From contig NC_072893.1 in NCBI RefSeq assembly GCF_027943255.1, positions 61,350,001 to 61,414,000 on the forward strand: 64,000 nt of DNA, read 5' to 3'. Shown here in pieces: positions 54,896 through 64,000 of the stretch. The stretch comes from Anastrepha obliqua (taxonomy: Eukaryota > Arthropoda > Insecta > Diptera > Tephritidae). Under the pieces are notes generated by a model that was not told where the DNA came from, did no database searches, and saw only the letters and a list, made by a program, of their open reading frames with translations. Position numbers and translations under genes: made by a program. Within the stretch, counting starts at the first letter, position 1. Each line of letters begins with the position of its first letter.

Positions 54896-56455
54896 TATTG
54901 GAAAACCCTTTATATACCATATACGAGTATATATAATATTATATATTCATAATCTGCTTGTATAGTAGTAACATCTTCACTATCTAAAACTAATATTAGC
55001 CTATACACAACCAAATTATTTGGATGTTAAAAATTCCAAATTTAAAAGTTAATTTCAATTTGTTTTGTTGGTTGCTTAAGCGGAAATAAATGGAACACCT
55101 ACCAAAGCGTGCTGCTGCTGTTAGTCTGTTTTATTTGGAAGGTAGTTCTTTCATTCTCTTTTGTGTTTTTTTTGTTTTCATACTTAAGTTTGTCACAGGA
55201 AAAACAATTTTTTTCTTAAATAGACTAGGGTAATCGCGCTGGAGTGGAGACATTTTGTATACTCGTAATCGTATGCGATCTGAAATTCAAATTTGCCTCT
55301 AAAAGTACTTGACAATATTCTTGTCACCAGTGTGACACTTCAATGCCGCTGTGCCGCTGCGCCACGCGAAATCACTGTCATGTGCCCTTCCGAACTCCCG
55401 GCAAAGGTGCTACATGATATTCGACGTTGCCTGCATTGTTGTTGCTTGCAGTTATTGCTGTTGTTGTGTAAGTTGAACAAACTGCAGTTGCAAAAGTTGC
55501 AACTTAGGTTGCTGGCTTATTTTTTCCACTGCTTTTATAAAAGCTCGTTAGTTGTACGGGTATGTACTCGTACTTCTTGTTGTTGCCGTAGTGGCGGTTA
55601 TTCACTTTTGTTGTTGTCAAGGTTACTTGTGCAACTACCTCAGATTGTTCTTGTAGTTTGTAGATTCTTTTGTGTTGTTGTTTATTTTGAAAATGTTATG
55701 TTTTGTTTTTCGTTGCACCGAAAAACTTTTCCACTACAATTTCCAGCCGGATTGTTTTTCGAAGCTGATTTTGCCAGCAATGGGCCACCGGTGTAAGGAA
55801 GGCTGACAACTGCAATAACAACTACTGCATATTGCAACAAAAGCTGTACAGTTGCATGCTGCAGTTGCAAGCTGCGGTGGCATGTATGTCAAATTCACTT
55901 TAAGTTGGCCTTTTGGTTGTGCGATGTTGAAAATTTCATTTGATTTTAAAGTTTCGTTGACGTAGTTACCTTCGAATCTATAGTAGGTGTACGTGTATAT
56001 GTGCATTCATATACGGGTGCAATTGTGTGTGTTTATGTCACCGTGGTAAACGCGTATGCTTGCCATGTGTATCCCCTAGCCACAGTTTATTTGGACTGAC
56101 TCCAAGTGAAATGGTGCGAAAGAGATTTGCCATTGCTCGGTATATTCTACTCTTCCAAGGCTTCGGTGTTCAGTCAGACATTGGTAGCAACCTGCAAGAG
56201 ATGCACTGAAATATGCGTACCCTGCTGGAAAAACCTTAGCTAGTGAAGTAAAAAGGTTGTTTGAAATGCATGTCAAATGTCAAAAATATCTTCTCTTCTC
56301 TATCGGCGTCAGCGTATTTACGGTGCTAAGAAAGTGCTTGAAATTGTTCAAAAGGGACAAGACAATTCATGCCCGACCAAATTTCGAAAATACATGCTAT
56401 CCAACTTTAAGGAAAGCGGTGTATGTACAAAGCAAGGCGACCAGAGTTCCACTTC
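54896..56455. other. No confident gene
   Basis: TTG/CAA-rich around 55430-55680, giving a 167-codon Leu/Cys-rich plus frame at 55293-55796 that has no domain and looks composition-driven. TATA-rich near 54920. Nothing else recognised. Confidence 0.45.
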
Positions 56456-56456
56456 T

Positions 56457-56765
56457 GTGGCCTCCATAGTTGAATTGGTTGTGTGTGACTACCATTCGGT
56501 AGGTCATGGGCTCGAAATCCACTGTGGGTATGAAATACCAATGACAGAAAAGACTTTTTTAATAGCGCTTGGCCTTCGGCAAGTAATGGCAAACATTCGA
56601 CCGACTTCCATGGAAAATGTCCTTATAAAAATCCATCTGCCTTTTGTCGTCGACATAAAACTGTATGCCCGTCCATTTGTGGAAAAACAATAGGACGAGC
56701 ACCACAAATATGAGAAGGAGTTCAGCCAAATACCTGGCAAAGGATGTGCGTGCCAATTATATGGA
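56457..56765 (+). mobile_element. tRNA-derived SINE, copy 7
   Basis: GTGGCCTCCATAGTTGAATTGG (A-box region), B box GGCTCGAAATCC near 56510, body (GGCAAGTAATGGCAAAC, CATCTGCCTTTTGTCGTC), the TCCATTTGTGGAAAAACA block and GTGCGTGCCAATTATATGG at the 3' end. Diverged from the others, possibly a subfamily. The next mariner begins 7 bp after it. Confidence 0.8.
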
Positions 56766-56771
56766 TTTATA

Positions 56772-58036
56772 CGAGGGGTGCCTTTTATATTTCGGGATTT
56801 GGCAACCCTGGTGTTGCAATCTGGCAACTGACAGCTGTATCGCAAAGTTTGACATTTTTTGGCTTTTACGTACTCAGAACGTTTTGAAATACCAGCGCTA
56901 TTTGTGTTGTCCAAAAATGGAATTAAATCGTGAACATTTTCGTGCGATTATTTTTTACAACTTTCGACGTGGATTAACTCAGCAACATTGCATGGATAAA
57001 CTTAATTCATTTTTTGGGGATGAAGCTCCATCAAGGACCAGTGTTTATCGATGGTATGGTGAATTCAATCGTGGTCGTAGCTCACTCCAAGACGAATTTC
57101 GTGAAGGTCGTCCAAAATCAGTTGTTGTTCCGAAAACCATTGATGCTGTGCGCGAACTGATATTGCAAGATCGTCATGTGACCTATCGTGAGATTGAGAC
57201 AACCTTAGGCATTAGTGGGACCAGCATACATTCAATATTGCATAAACATTTGACTGTCAAAAAAATTTGTTCGCGTTGGATCCCACACAATTTGTCAATC
57301 GCTCAAAAAAGGCTCGTGTCGATTGGTCGAAGGAAATGCTCAAAAAATACGATCGCGGGGCTTTGAAACACGTCTATGACATCGTGACAGGTGATGAATC
57401 ATGGATTTACGCGCATGAGCCCGAAAGTAAAGAGCAGTCGACTGTATGGGTGTTTGAAGATGAGCCAAATCCAACAAAAGTTGTTCGCGCACGAAGCATT
57501 TCCAAGCAAATGGTCGGCTGTTTATTCGGAAAAACTGGACATGTCGCAATCGTACCACTAGAAAAACGCAGAACAGTAAATTCTGAGTGGTACACAACCA
57601 GTTGTTTGCCAGTTGTCTTCCAAGAAATCAGGAAAACCAATCGCCAAAGACGGATCACTCTTCACCAGGACAATGCGAGCTCTCACACATCGGCTCAAAC
57701 AACTGCATTTTTTAGCACCAAAAACATCGAATTAGTGGGTCATCCGCCGTATAGTCCTGACTTGGCACCGAATGACTTCTTTTTATTCCCGTACGTAAAA
57801 AACAAACTGAGAGGTCAACGTTTTTCGACCCCTGAAGAAGTGGTTGCGGCATTCAGAATGCATGTTTTGGAGGTACCTCATTCAGAGTGGCAAAAGTGCT
57901 TCGACAATTGGTTCAAACGCATGCAAAAGTGTATAGATCTTCATTGAGAATATTTTGAAAAACAATAAAGTGATTTTCGATGATTAAAATTTGTTTTTGT
58001 TCTCTAATCCCGACATATAAAAGGCACCACCCCTCG
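56772..58036 (+). mobile_element. Mariner (DD34D), nearly intact
   Basis: 1265 bp between TA dinucleotides. Inverted ends CGAGGGGTGCCTTTTATATT and, on the other strand, CGAGGGGTGGTGCCTTTTAT. Transposase starts at ATG 56917: MELNREHFRAIIFYNFRRGL, HTH region RTSVYRWYGEFNRGRSSLQD, EIETTLGISGTSIHSILHKH. A one-base loss in the A-run at about 57304-57309 shifts frame. The second part carries VTGDESWIYAHEPESKEQST (first Asp), RRITLHQDNASSHTS (second), SPDLAPNDFFLFPYVKNKLR (third) and FDNWFKRMQKCIDL. An early stop follows CIDLH, six codons before the likely natural end. All three catalytic Asp are present. Two small lesions only, so this is the youngest-looking DNA transposon here. Confidence 0.93.
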
Positions 58037-58734
58037 TATAAAGGTTTATTTCGAATTACCAAGTAAGTTGGTTTCCAAAGAGTGCAGCTCTCTCTGGGAG
58101 AAGTTCAAGGATTTGTAAAGCACAATAGTAATATTTCGCTCTTATGGAGAGCGCGATCCCGATAATCTAATCTGTACTTGTATTTCTCATGCCGAGAACT
58201 ACAAAAGATGCATAATGGTGTTATGTCAGGCTACGCTCAAAGCCTGTAGATCGGTAATGACTAAATTGTAGTATTCTCAAATATGTGAACTTTTTCGACA
58301 CCACAACGTGAATCTGCAATCCTTTTCTTTCAGAAAAACTTTCATGCAGACATGGGCGACAGGAAAGAGTTCTAAGATAGAACTTGAGAAATGGAGTTCA
58401 AGCCTTCGTCAATTCCCTCAAAGCGTTAATTCGAGTCCATTTTATTTTCCTAAATTCAGCAGCTGAGCGGTTATTAACAGCAACTAATCTAATACAGACG
58501 CGTGTATTGTGTGGAGTTCACATTGAACCGCATTCGAAAGACGCGGAACTGAGAAAACGACTTGAGAGGGGATTGAGCGTAGTCTGGAGTTTTATTTGTT
58601 AGGTTGACCTCGCCTTGTTGACTTGTTGTAATAAGCCTGCCTCCTTTGCGAATCTAAGTAAGCCCGGATGATACATTTTAACTTCTCATATTGTAGAGCT
58701 CCTAGACCGGGTTATACCTAATGCAGGGAAATAA
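58037..58734. other. No confident gene
   Basis: A faint LINE RNase H trace on the plus strand at about 58065-58150 (SKLVSKECSSLWEKFKDL, then NISLLW in another frame). Otherwise nothing. Confidence 0.35.
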
Positions 58735-58850
58735 TAGGCCTCTTCTATTCGCCATTTCCCCGCTCGCACGTTACCAACATATGTTCATTTGCATCAGTTG
58801 CTTCATCTATTCGCCACTTGCTAGGGCTTGGTGAAGAGAAGAGGCCCAAT
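58735..58850. mobile_element. MITE, short copy (GGCCTCTT ends)
   Basis: TAGGCCTCTTCTATTCGCCA at the left, GAAGAGAAGAGGCC at the right. Same unit as 6664-6880, with the middle of about 100 bp missing; both flanking segments align. No coding potential. Confidence 0.7.
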
Positions 58851-58864
58851 ATAGACGGTATTCT

Positions 58865-59600
58865 AGAGTTCAACTCTCTTCATTTCATTGAAAAATCTTC
58901 AGTTATCGTTATTTGCGATTCCTCTCTTGTATGCATGCACCGCTAGCAAAAGGAGAATTCTGCTTTCCTTTCTGGACAGGTCTAATATGAATCTGGCCTA
59001 TTTATCTGCATTCTGTGCATTCATGATTTTCGCGGTTTTGCAAATGGCTAGATTGTTTCAAATCCTGTCCGTATTTTCATGCCCGCAACGATGCCATTTT
59101 CTTGTTCAAATGGTACCTAAGCAGCGCTTTTGGCAATCTCATCTACAATTTCGTTTCCTGCAATGCCTTTATGTTCGCGTACCCAATAGTTGTGCAGTCG
59201 TCCGTCTGCGGCCAGTCTCCCCATGGCTTCCCTGCTCTTAAGAACATTTTGAGATGCAATTTCATATGAGCTTATTGCTTCTATAGCCGCTTGCCTATCA
59301 ACGTTGGCCTATTTCTGCAGCCTTTCCTACTGCAAAGATTTCTGCTTGAAAGACACTGCAGTGATCAGAGAGCTTAAATCGCCGCTTGATGCTTACCTCT
59401 TTGCAATAAATCCCTGCACCTACTCCGCCCAACATTTTCGAGCCGTTCTAATAGATATAAACGGAGCTAAAAAGATATACTGAATATTTATTCAAAATTT
59501 CCTATGCGAATGCCTCTTTCCTGCTCAGATGTTAGAGGTCCCACTGCTGCGATAAGCTTAGAATAGTTTAGGCACAGACTCGTAGAAAGAGCTAATGACT
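58865..59600 (-). mobile_element. RNase H-bearing LINE fragment
   Basis: Minus strand from 59600: LCLNYSKLIAAVGPLTSEQE, then LGGVGAGIYCKEVSIKRRFK, LSDHCSVFQAEIFAVGKAAE (Glu motif kept), AAIEAISSYEIASQNVLK, WVREHKGIAGNEIVDEIAKS (last Asp kept) and a C-terminal trace toward 58880. The initial TDGSK is missing, and there are several frame changes. The plus frame 58888-59241 is its antisense shadow. Confidence 0.75.
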
Positions 59601-60968
59601 TTTGCCGGATTTTTTTAAGTGTAGAGAAAGAGAACTTACATTTTTTGTTTAGAAAAATTCACAATTTAAGGCACCTTAAAATATCGGCACTATTTTATTC
59701 TTATCCGGCAACTACTGGTTTAGTCTGTTTATATCTTCACTTCGTGCAAACTTCGGGGGAATTTAAGAAACTCACCTTCTTGAAGTGTTTCTTGCGTGCT
59801 CTAAAGAGGATGGCTCGCAAAGTAAAAATCAATAAATCTTCGGAATACGGTTTCGAAAACAAAACTCCTTGGCGTAGTTCCTCGGAAGTAAAGTCATGCT
59901 GACAGTAATTTCGCGGTGTAGTTTAATCTGAACGCCTCTTTGCCAGATTTTAAAAATTAAGAAAATTCGCTAAAGTCTGTTTTTTGCATCCCTCCAGCTC
60001 TAGCAAAATATATTAAGAATTGGGTCAAGCGGTGTTACGGTTGTTTTCCAGTCATTGCACAACACTTTGGTGAATAAAAAATTCTCTTCAGTTAGTTGTA
60101 CGAGTATACACGGAAATTACTTTATTGCATTTTTAATTAATCAACTTTAATGAAATTAAAACTTCTGAGAAAAGAAAAACTTAGCAAAATGAAACTTACA
60201 GAATCTGTGAACTTGCCTTTGATGTTTCCAGCAGGGCATCGACTGCTTCTCCAATGTGTCTGTACTTTAGGTATTAAGCGAATATAAGCGGGCAAGAATC
60301 CAATTTAAGGTAATCATTGCATTTTATGAAGTCAAAAAAGGAAACCGCAATTTATGAGACACACAAGACATTCAGTCCTACCTACCAACTACGATTCGAA
60401 GCTAAGATTCCAAGTGTGCACACTACAAACGAAGGTGAAAATGCCTAAAGTGTGCTAGTTTTTGTAAGTAATCTTTGAATGTTTGCGTTGGTGGGCCTCA
60501 TTGCTTAAGCCACGGATAATAGTGGTAACTTAACTTATTTAAATTTGATTCCAAAAGTTCATTCGAGTTGAAGTTTTTAATCTGATATTCAATCCTCTTT
60601 TGACCTCATTGTAAAATGATTTAATATTAGGATACAAACATAACTAAGTACATTTCGGTTTAAAATCTACAATTTAGCCGAACTTAATTTGGAAATTAAG
60701 TGGAGTGTACTGGTGCTATGCAACTCATGTCCAATGAATGCAATAATTGCACTTATTAATTAGCTACTTCTCATTTGCTAAATTGAAGCAAATTCTGCAA
60801 ACAGGTTCCGAGAGCCTAGTTGCAGGAAGCCGAGGTAATTTAGTCATGATATGTCTTGATAAGTTTTTATGGTTGGGAGAAGAATCACATTAATTCCTTC
60901 TTTGTTAGATTTCAAAGAAACTTTCCGGGAGAAGAATTTTTTTTACTTTCTATACCGATAGTTATATA
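59601..60968. other. No recognisable gene
   Basis: AT-rich; frames at 59645-59902 carry no motif. Confidence 0.4.
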
Positions 60969-60970
60969 TA

Positions 60971-62236
60971 CAGGGTGTACAATATGAAGTATTACCTATT
61001 CAAAACACCATAATTTTTTTGTGTGAAATTAGTTTTTATTGATTTCAAAGACAAAATTGTTAAAAAATGATTGCAATTTAAACATTTATTCACCTTAGCT
61101 CGATATGGCCAGCTTTTGCCTTGACTATGGCCTGTAAATGGTAAAAAAAATGAGTTGCATGCTGCACGAATGTGATCTTGAGGTATTTTGGTCCATTCTC
61201 GTATAATCGCTAATACTGGCACGTTTTTTAGTCCTCACCTTAATCTCTAAAATGGACCAGATGGAATAGTTCATCGGATTTGCGTCTGGCGAATTCGAAA
61301 GCCATTGTGTGGACGAAATGAAGTGTGGAACATGATTTTTTAACCATTCTTGGTTCACACGAGCTTTATGAGACGGTGCCGAGTCCTGTTGGAACGTCCA
61401 TGGTCTACGACCGAAAAGTTTGCGTGTCCACGGCTCTAAAGCAGCTTCTAAAACATTTTCCCGATAATAAGTCGCATTCGCTTTGACACCAGGCTCGATA
61501 AAAACAATTGGAAAGTGTCCATGAGCGGTCACTGCGGAACAAATCATTAGTTGCGATGGGAAGTCGCTTCGAGTGGCCATACGTAGGCTCAAATTCTCGT
61601 ATGAGCGTTCGGTCAAGTAAACACGATAGTTTTGAGTGTTTATGAACTGTTCAATTGGGAAATTGTTTTCATCAGAAAACACAATGTTAGGAAATTCGCC
61701 ACGTTCGTGCAAGCGCAACAACTCCTTTGCTCTTTCGCACCGAACTTTTTTTTTGTTGAGGTGAAAGATCGTGTGCTTTTTGGAACTTGTAAGCCTAGAC
61801 CTTGAGCTCAGTTTTCAATATGTGTCGAATGCTGTCTTGCCATATTTTCAGTTCTTTGGCCATTTTTCTTCCACTTCGACGTGGATTTCGTTCAAGTCGA
61901 GCCTTCACTTTCCGAACCATTTCTGGCGTTGTTGCGGATTTTTTGGTCCACTTCCATGGCGTTTTGCAATGCTACCAATATCATTGTAACGTTTTATAGT
62001 GCGATACACAAACATTTTATTCCCTTTGAGGTGATTGAGCTCACGAACAATGACTGGTTGTGATTTTCCAGCCAAATATGACGCAATCACACTATTACGT
62101 TTGAACAAAACTGAGACGCAAATGCTTTTGATGGCTTATAAACAATATATTGAACTGTCATTAGACGTTGATGTCATGAGCTGTTTTACAGATACAAGCA
62201 GTGTGACGTTGGTAACACTTCATATCGTTCACCCTG
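60971..62236 (-). mobile_element. DD37D mariner-like element, full length
   Basis: 1266 bp between TA dinucleotides. Inverted ends CAGGGTGTACAATATGAAGT and CAGGGTGAACGATATGAAGT. Minus-strand transposase: first piece 62108-61908 (MFKRNSVIASYLAGKSQPVI, KMFVYRTIKRYNDIGSIAKR), a decayed stretch with stops, then 61721-61128: MLRLHERGEFPNIVFSDENN (first Asp), FIEPGVKANATYYRENVLEA, WTFQQDSAPSHKARVNQEWL (second Asp), SPDANPMNYSIW where the third Asp is Asn, 37 residues after the second. A frameshift follows; the normal C terminus (AACNSFF region) is in another frame near 61150. Source type for the deleted copy at 33908-34406. Dead by the D-to-N change and stops. Confidence 0.92.
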
Positions 62237-62579
62237 TATATAAATATATATATATAATATATATATATAGAAGGACTTGCACCCTGTTTTAGAGTTTAAC
62301 CGAGCTCCTCCTCTTATTTGTGGCGTGCGTCTTGATGCTGTTCCACAAATGAAGGGACCTACACTTTTAAGGCGACACCGAACGGCAAATGGTTTTTTAG
62401 GAGGTGTTTTTTCATGACAGAAATGTGCTCGGAAGTTTGCTATTGCCTGCCGAGGAGCGACCGCTATTAGAAAAAACTTTTCTACATTTTGGTATTTCAG
62501 ATTCGTATTTGAGATTCGAACCAACGTTTTCCGAATAGTAATCACGCATCAACCCATTCTTCTACGGCGGTCGCCGTAT
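62237..62579 (-). mobile_element. tRNA-derived SINE, copy 8
   Basis: Minus strand: head ATACGGCGACCGCCGTAGAA at 62579, B box GGTTCGAATCTC near 62511-62522, body, AACAGCATCAAGACGCACGC, then a degraded CAGGGTGCAAGTCC end and a (TA)n tail at 62237-62269. The tail touches the right end of the DD37D element. Confidence 0.85.
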
Positions 62580-62718
62580 AGTTGCCAAAGTGTTAATGAC
62601 GAAGAAGCAAAATTATTTCGTTCTAATTACCCAACGTTGCTAGCATTTTGAGAGGAGTAGTACTGAGTACTGAAAAGTCATGTAGAGTAACGGCTATATA
62701 AATGCGAAAATGTATGTA

Positions 62719-64000
62719 CAGTGGATTAATGAAGAACTCGGACAGCTTCAAATTCAAAATTTTTGTAAAAAAATGCAAGCAAAATATTTTTATTTTTATA
62801 TTTTTCTATTGGGTATTCAAATCGGATTCTAAAAACAGATATAAGATTTTACAAATCCATTTCCTCCTTGTTATAAAATATGTATCGTCCAGCATTCGCA
62901 AAATTGGTGTGAAAAAAGAAGTCGGACATCTGACATTATTGCAATTAGTTGGCACATTAAAAAGGGGAATCCCACAATTAATTTGCTCCCGGTGGAACAG
63001 TGCAAAGAAACAACCAAACGTAATAAATTCAAGTAAAATTTCAGTCGAGTTTTGTTGAACAAAAGTCCAAATTATAAGCCTGGGTAGACAGCGTGGACAA
63101 AGTTTAATTGAAGTCAGAAATTTAATTATTAGTCATCTTGAAAAGAGAACCGTTCGGGAAATCGCAGAAATAGTGGATAGATCCCGTTCAACTGTATAGG
63201 ACGTGCTAAAACGTTTCAAAGAAACAAAATCCGTGGAAAAAAGAAGAAATCGGGACGATTAAAATCGTTTTCGAATGCAGATGAACGCTGGATAGAGCAA
63301 CGAATTAATCCAAAATTGAGAGCTCCTAAGCTCGCAACAGAAGTAGTATACGTATACAGAAGAAAGTATACAGAAGAAAGTATACAGAAGAAAGTATACA
63401 GAAGAAAGTATACGTATACTGTTGCGAAAGAATAATTACAATGGAAGAGTTACATAAAAAAAACTTTCATCAAAGGTCACAAGAGAATAAAATTCGCAAA
63501 GCGTCAAGGGGATACGGATTTCGACGGAAGACGTTGATGAAGGCTAGTTTAATAATAGTAATATTTGGGTTGGATGAACAATCATAAAGAGTGGAGAAGA
63601 CCTAATGAAGAGTTGCTGGAAAAAAACTTACGTCCGACAGTTAAACATGGGGGTGGGTCGGTAATGGTGTGGGGTTGTATGCCCGCTGCTGGTACTGGAA
63701 ATTTGTGACTCATTAAGGGCAATATGGACCACAAACAATACCTAACAATTTTGGAAGAAAATTTGGTCTAAGTGCTGAAAACATGGCAGTTAAAGACAAT
63801 TTCCAGTACTATCAAGACAACGATCCCTAGCAAAAGGCACTTGATGTCCGTCTGTGTCTTATGTACAACTGCCATAAAGTACTTGAAACTCCGCCCAAAT
63901 CTCCAGACATCAATGTAATGGAACGTCTGTGTGCTCATTTGGAAAAAGCATGTTATTAGAAACAAGAAAGACCTCCTATTAAAGAGGAGTGGGTAAAAAA
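62719..64000 (+). mobile_element. Tc1-like element (DD34E), cut by the window end
   Basis: Left end CAGTGGATTAATGAAGAACT after TA. A long leader, then transposase frames from about 63080: RQRGQSLIEVRNLIISHLEK, RTVREIAEIVDRSRSTV with a stop (paired HTH), a tandem-repeat expansion at 63346-63420, later EWRRPNEELLEKNLRPTVKH, GGGSVMVWGCMPAAGTGN, YYQDNDP (second Asp), SPDINVMERL (Glu). I count 34 residues between that Asp and Glu. The first Asp block is unreadable near 63530-63560, and there are stops and frameshifts. Inactive. The right end lies beyond 64000. Confidence 0.85.
63346..63420. repeat. 14-bp tandem repeat inside the Tc1 element
   Basis: Four tandem AGTATACAGAAGAA-type units bracketed by GTATACGTATAC on both sides. 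It interrupts the transposase frame and is not a multiple of three in length. Confidence 0.85.

Noticed and set aside
55293..55796. 167-codon Leu/Cys-rich plus frame
   Set aside because: Driven by TTG/TGT-rich repeats; no domain, no start context, no splice structure.
1..64000. CRISPR array, prokaryotic operon or integrated virus
   Set aside because: No evenly spaced identical repeats with unique spacers, no tandem same-strand intact genes with ribosome binding sites, and no capsid, envelope or gag-pol LTR structure seen.

Overview
The window looks like about 64 kb of AT-rich nuclear DNA from a higher dipteran, most likely a tephritid fruit fly. This is an inference from content: one spliced nuclear gene with short fly-type introns, a dense load of mariner/Tc1 elements including DD41D and DD37D types, RNase H-bearing non-LTR retrotransposons, and a tRNA-headed SINE present in eight places. 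There are no operons, no rRNA or tRNA genes and no CRISPR array.

The only host protein gene I can support is on the minus strand at 49024-49399: a two-exon gene for a cytochrome c oxidase subunit 6C-like protein of 98 residues, with a 79-nt intron, a probable 5'-UTR intron and AATAAA signals just past the stop. A basic 216-codon reading frame (18970-19671) is real-looking but unassigned and may be a retrotransposon ORF1.

Layout. 0.6-4.1 kb: LINE pieces (RTE-like, Jockey endonuclease, RNase H LINE), one SINE and one small structured retroposon. 5.8-7.7 kb: DD41D element, a MITE, a LINE tail. 9.4-12.7 kb: hAT-like remnant and two RNase H LINE copies meeting tail to tail. 13.0-13.7 kb: internally deleted DD41D element. 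15.8-17.3 kb: degenerate 7-bp satellite. 20.1-21.3 kb: full-length but dead mariner. 22.7-23.2 kb: MITE with about 75-bp inverted repeats. 24.0-26.4 kb: LINEs, one with clear target-site duplications. 26.8-31.1 kb: SINEs, mariner 5' ends and a block of recurring TTGCCACC motifs. 32.0-37.7 kb: SINEs and R1/I-like LINE remnants. 40.4-45.0 kb: packed cluster of six Tc1/mariner pieces. 45.7-48.6 kb: LINE, mariner and MITE pieces around the COX6C gene. 50.4-54.9 kb: SINE, LINE, mariner pieces and a DD41D gene interrupted by the structured retroposon. 56.5-58.0 kb: SINE followed by the best preserved mariner. 58.7-64 kb: MITE, LINE, complete-length DD37D element, SINE, and a Tc1 (DD34E) element running off the end.

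The most interesting signal is the small (about 100-130 bp) structured element at 3839-3965 and 54105-54207. Both copies carry nested hairpins with a compensatory base pair, an AAC-rich tail and their own target-site duplications, and each interrupts another mobile element. Almost every transposon here is broken by stops, frameshifts, deletions or loss of catalytic residues; the mariner at 56772-58036 keeps all three catalytic aspartates. I had no search tools: family names rest on recognised protein motifs and counted residue spacings, and boundaries are approximate unless inverted repeats or duplications are named.
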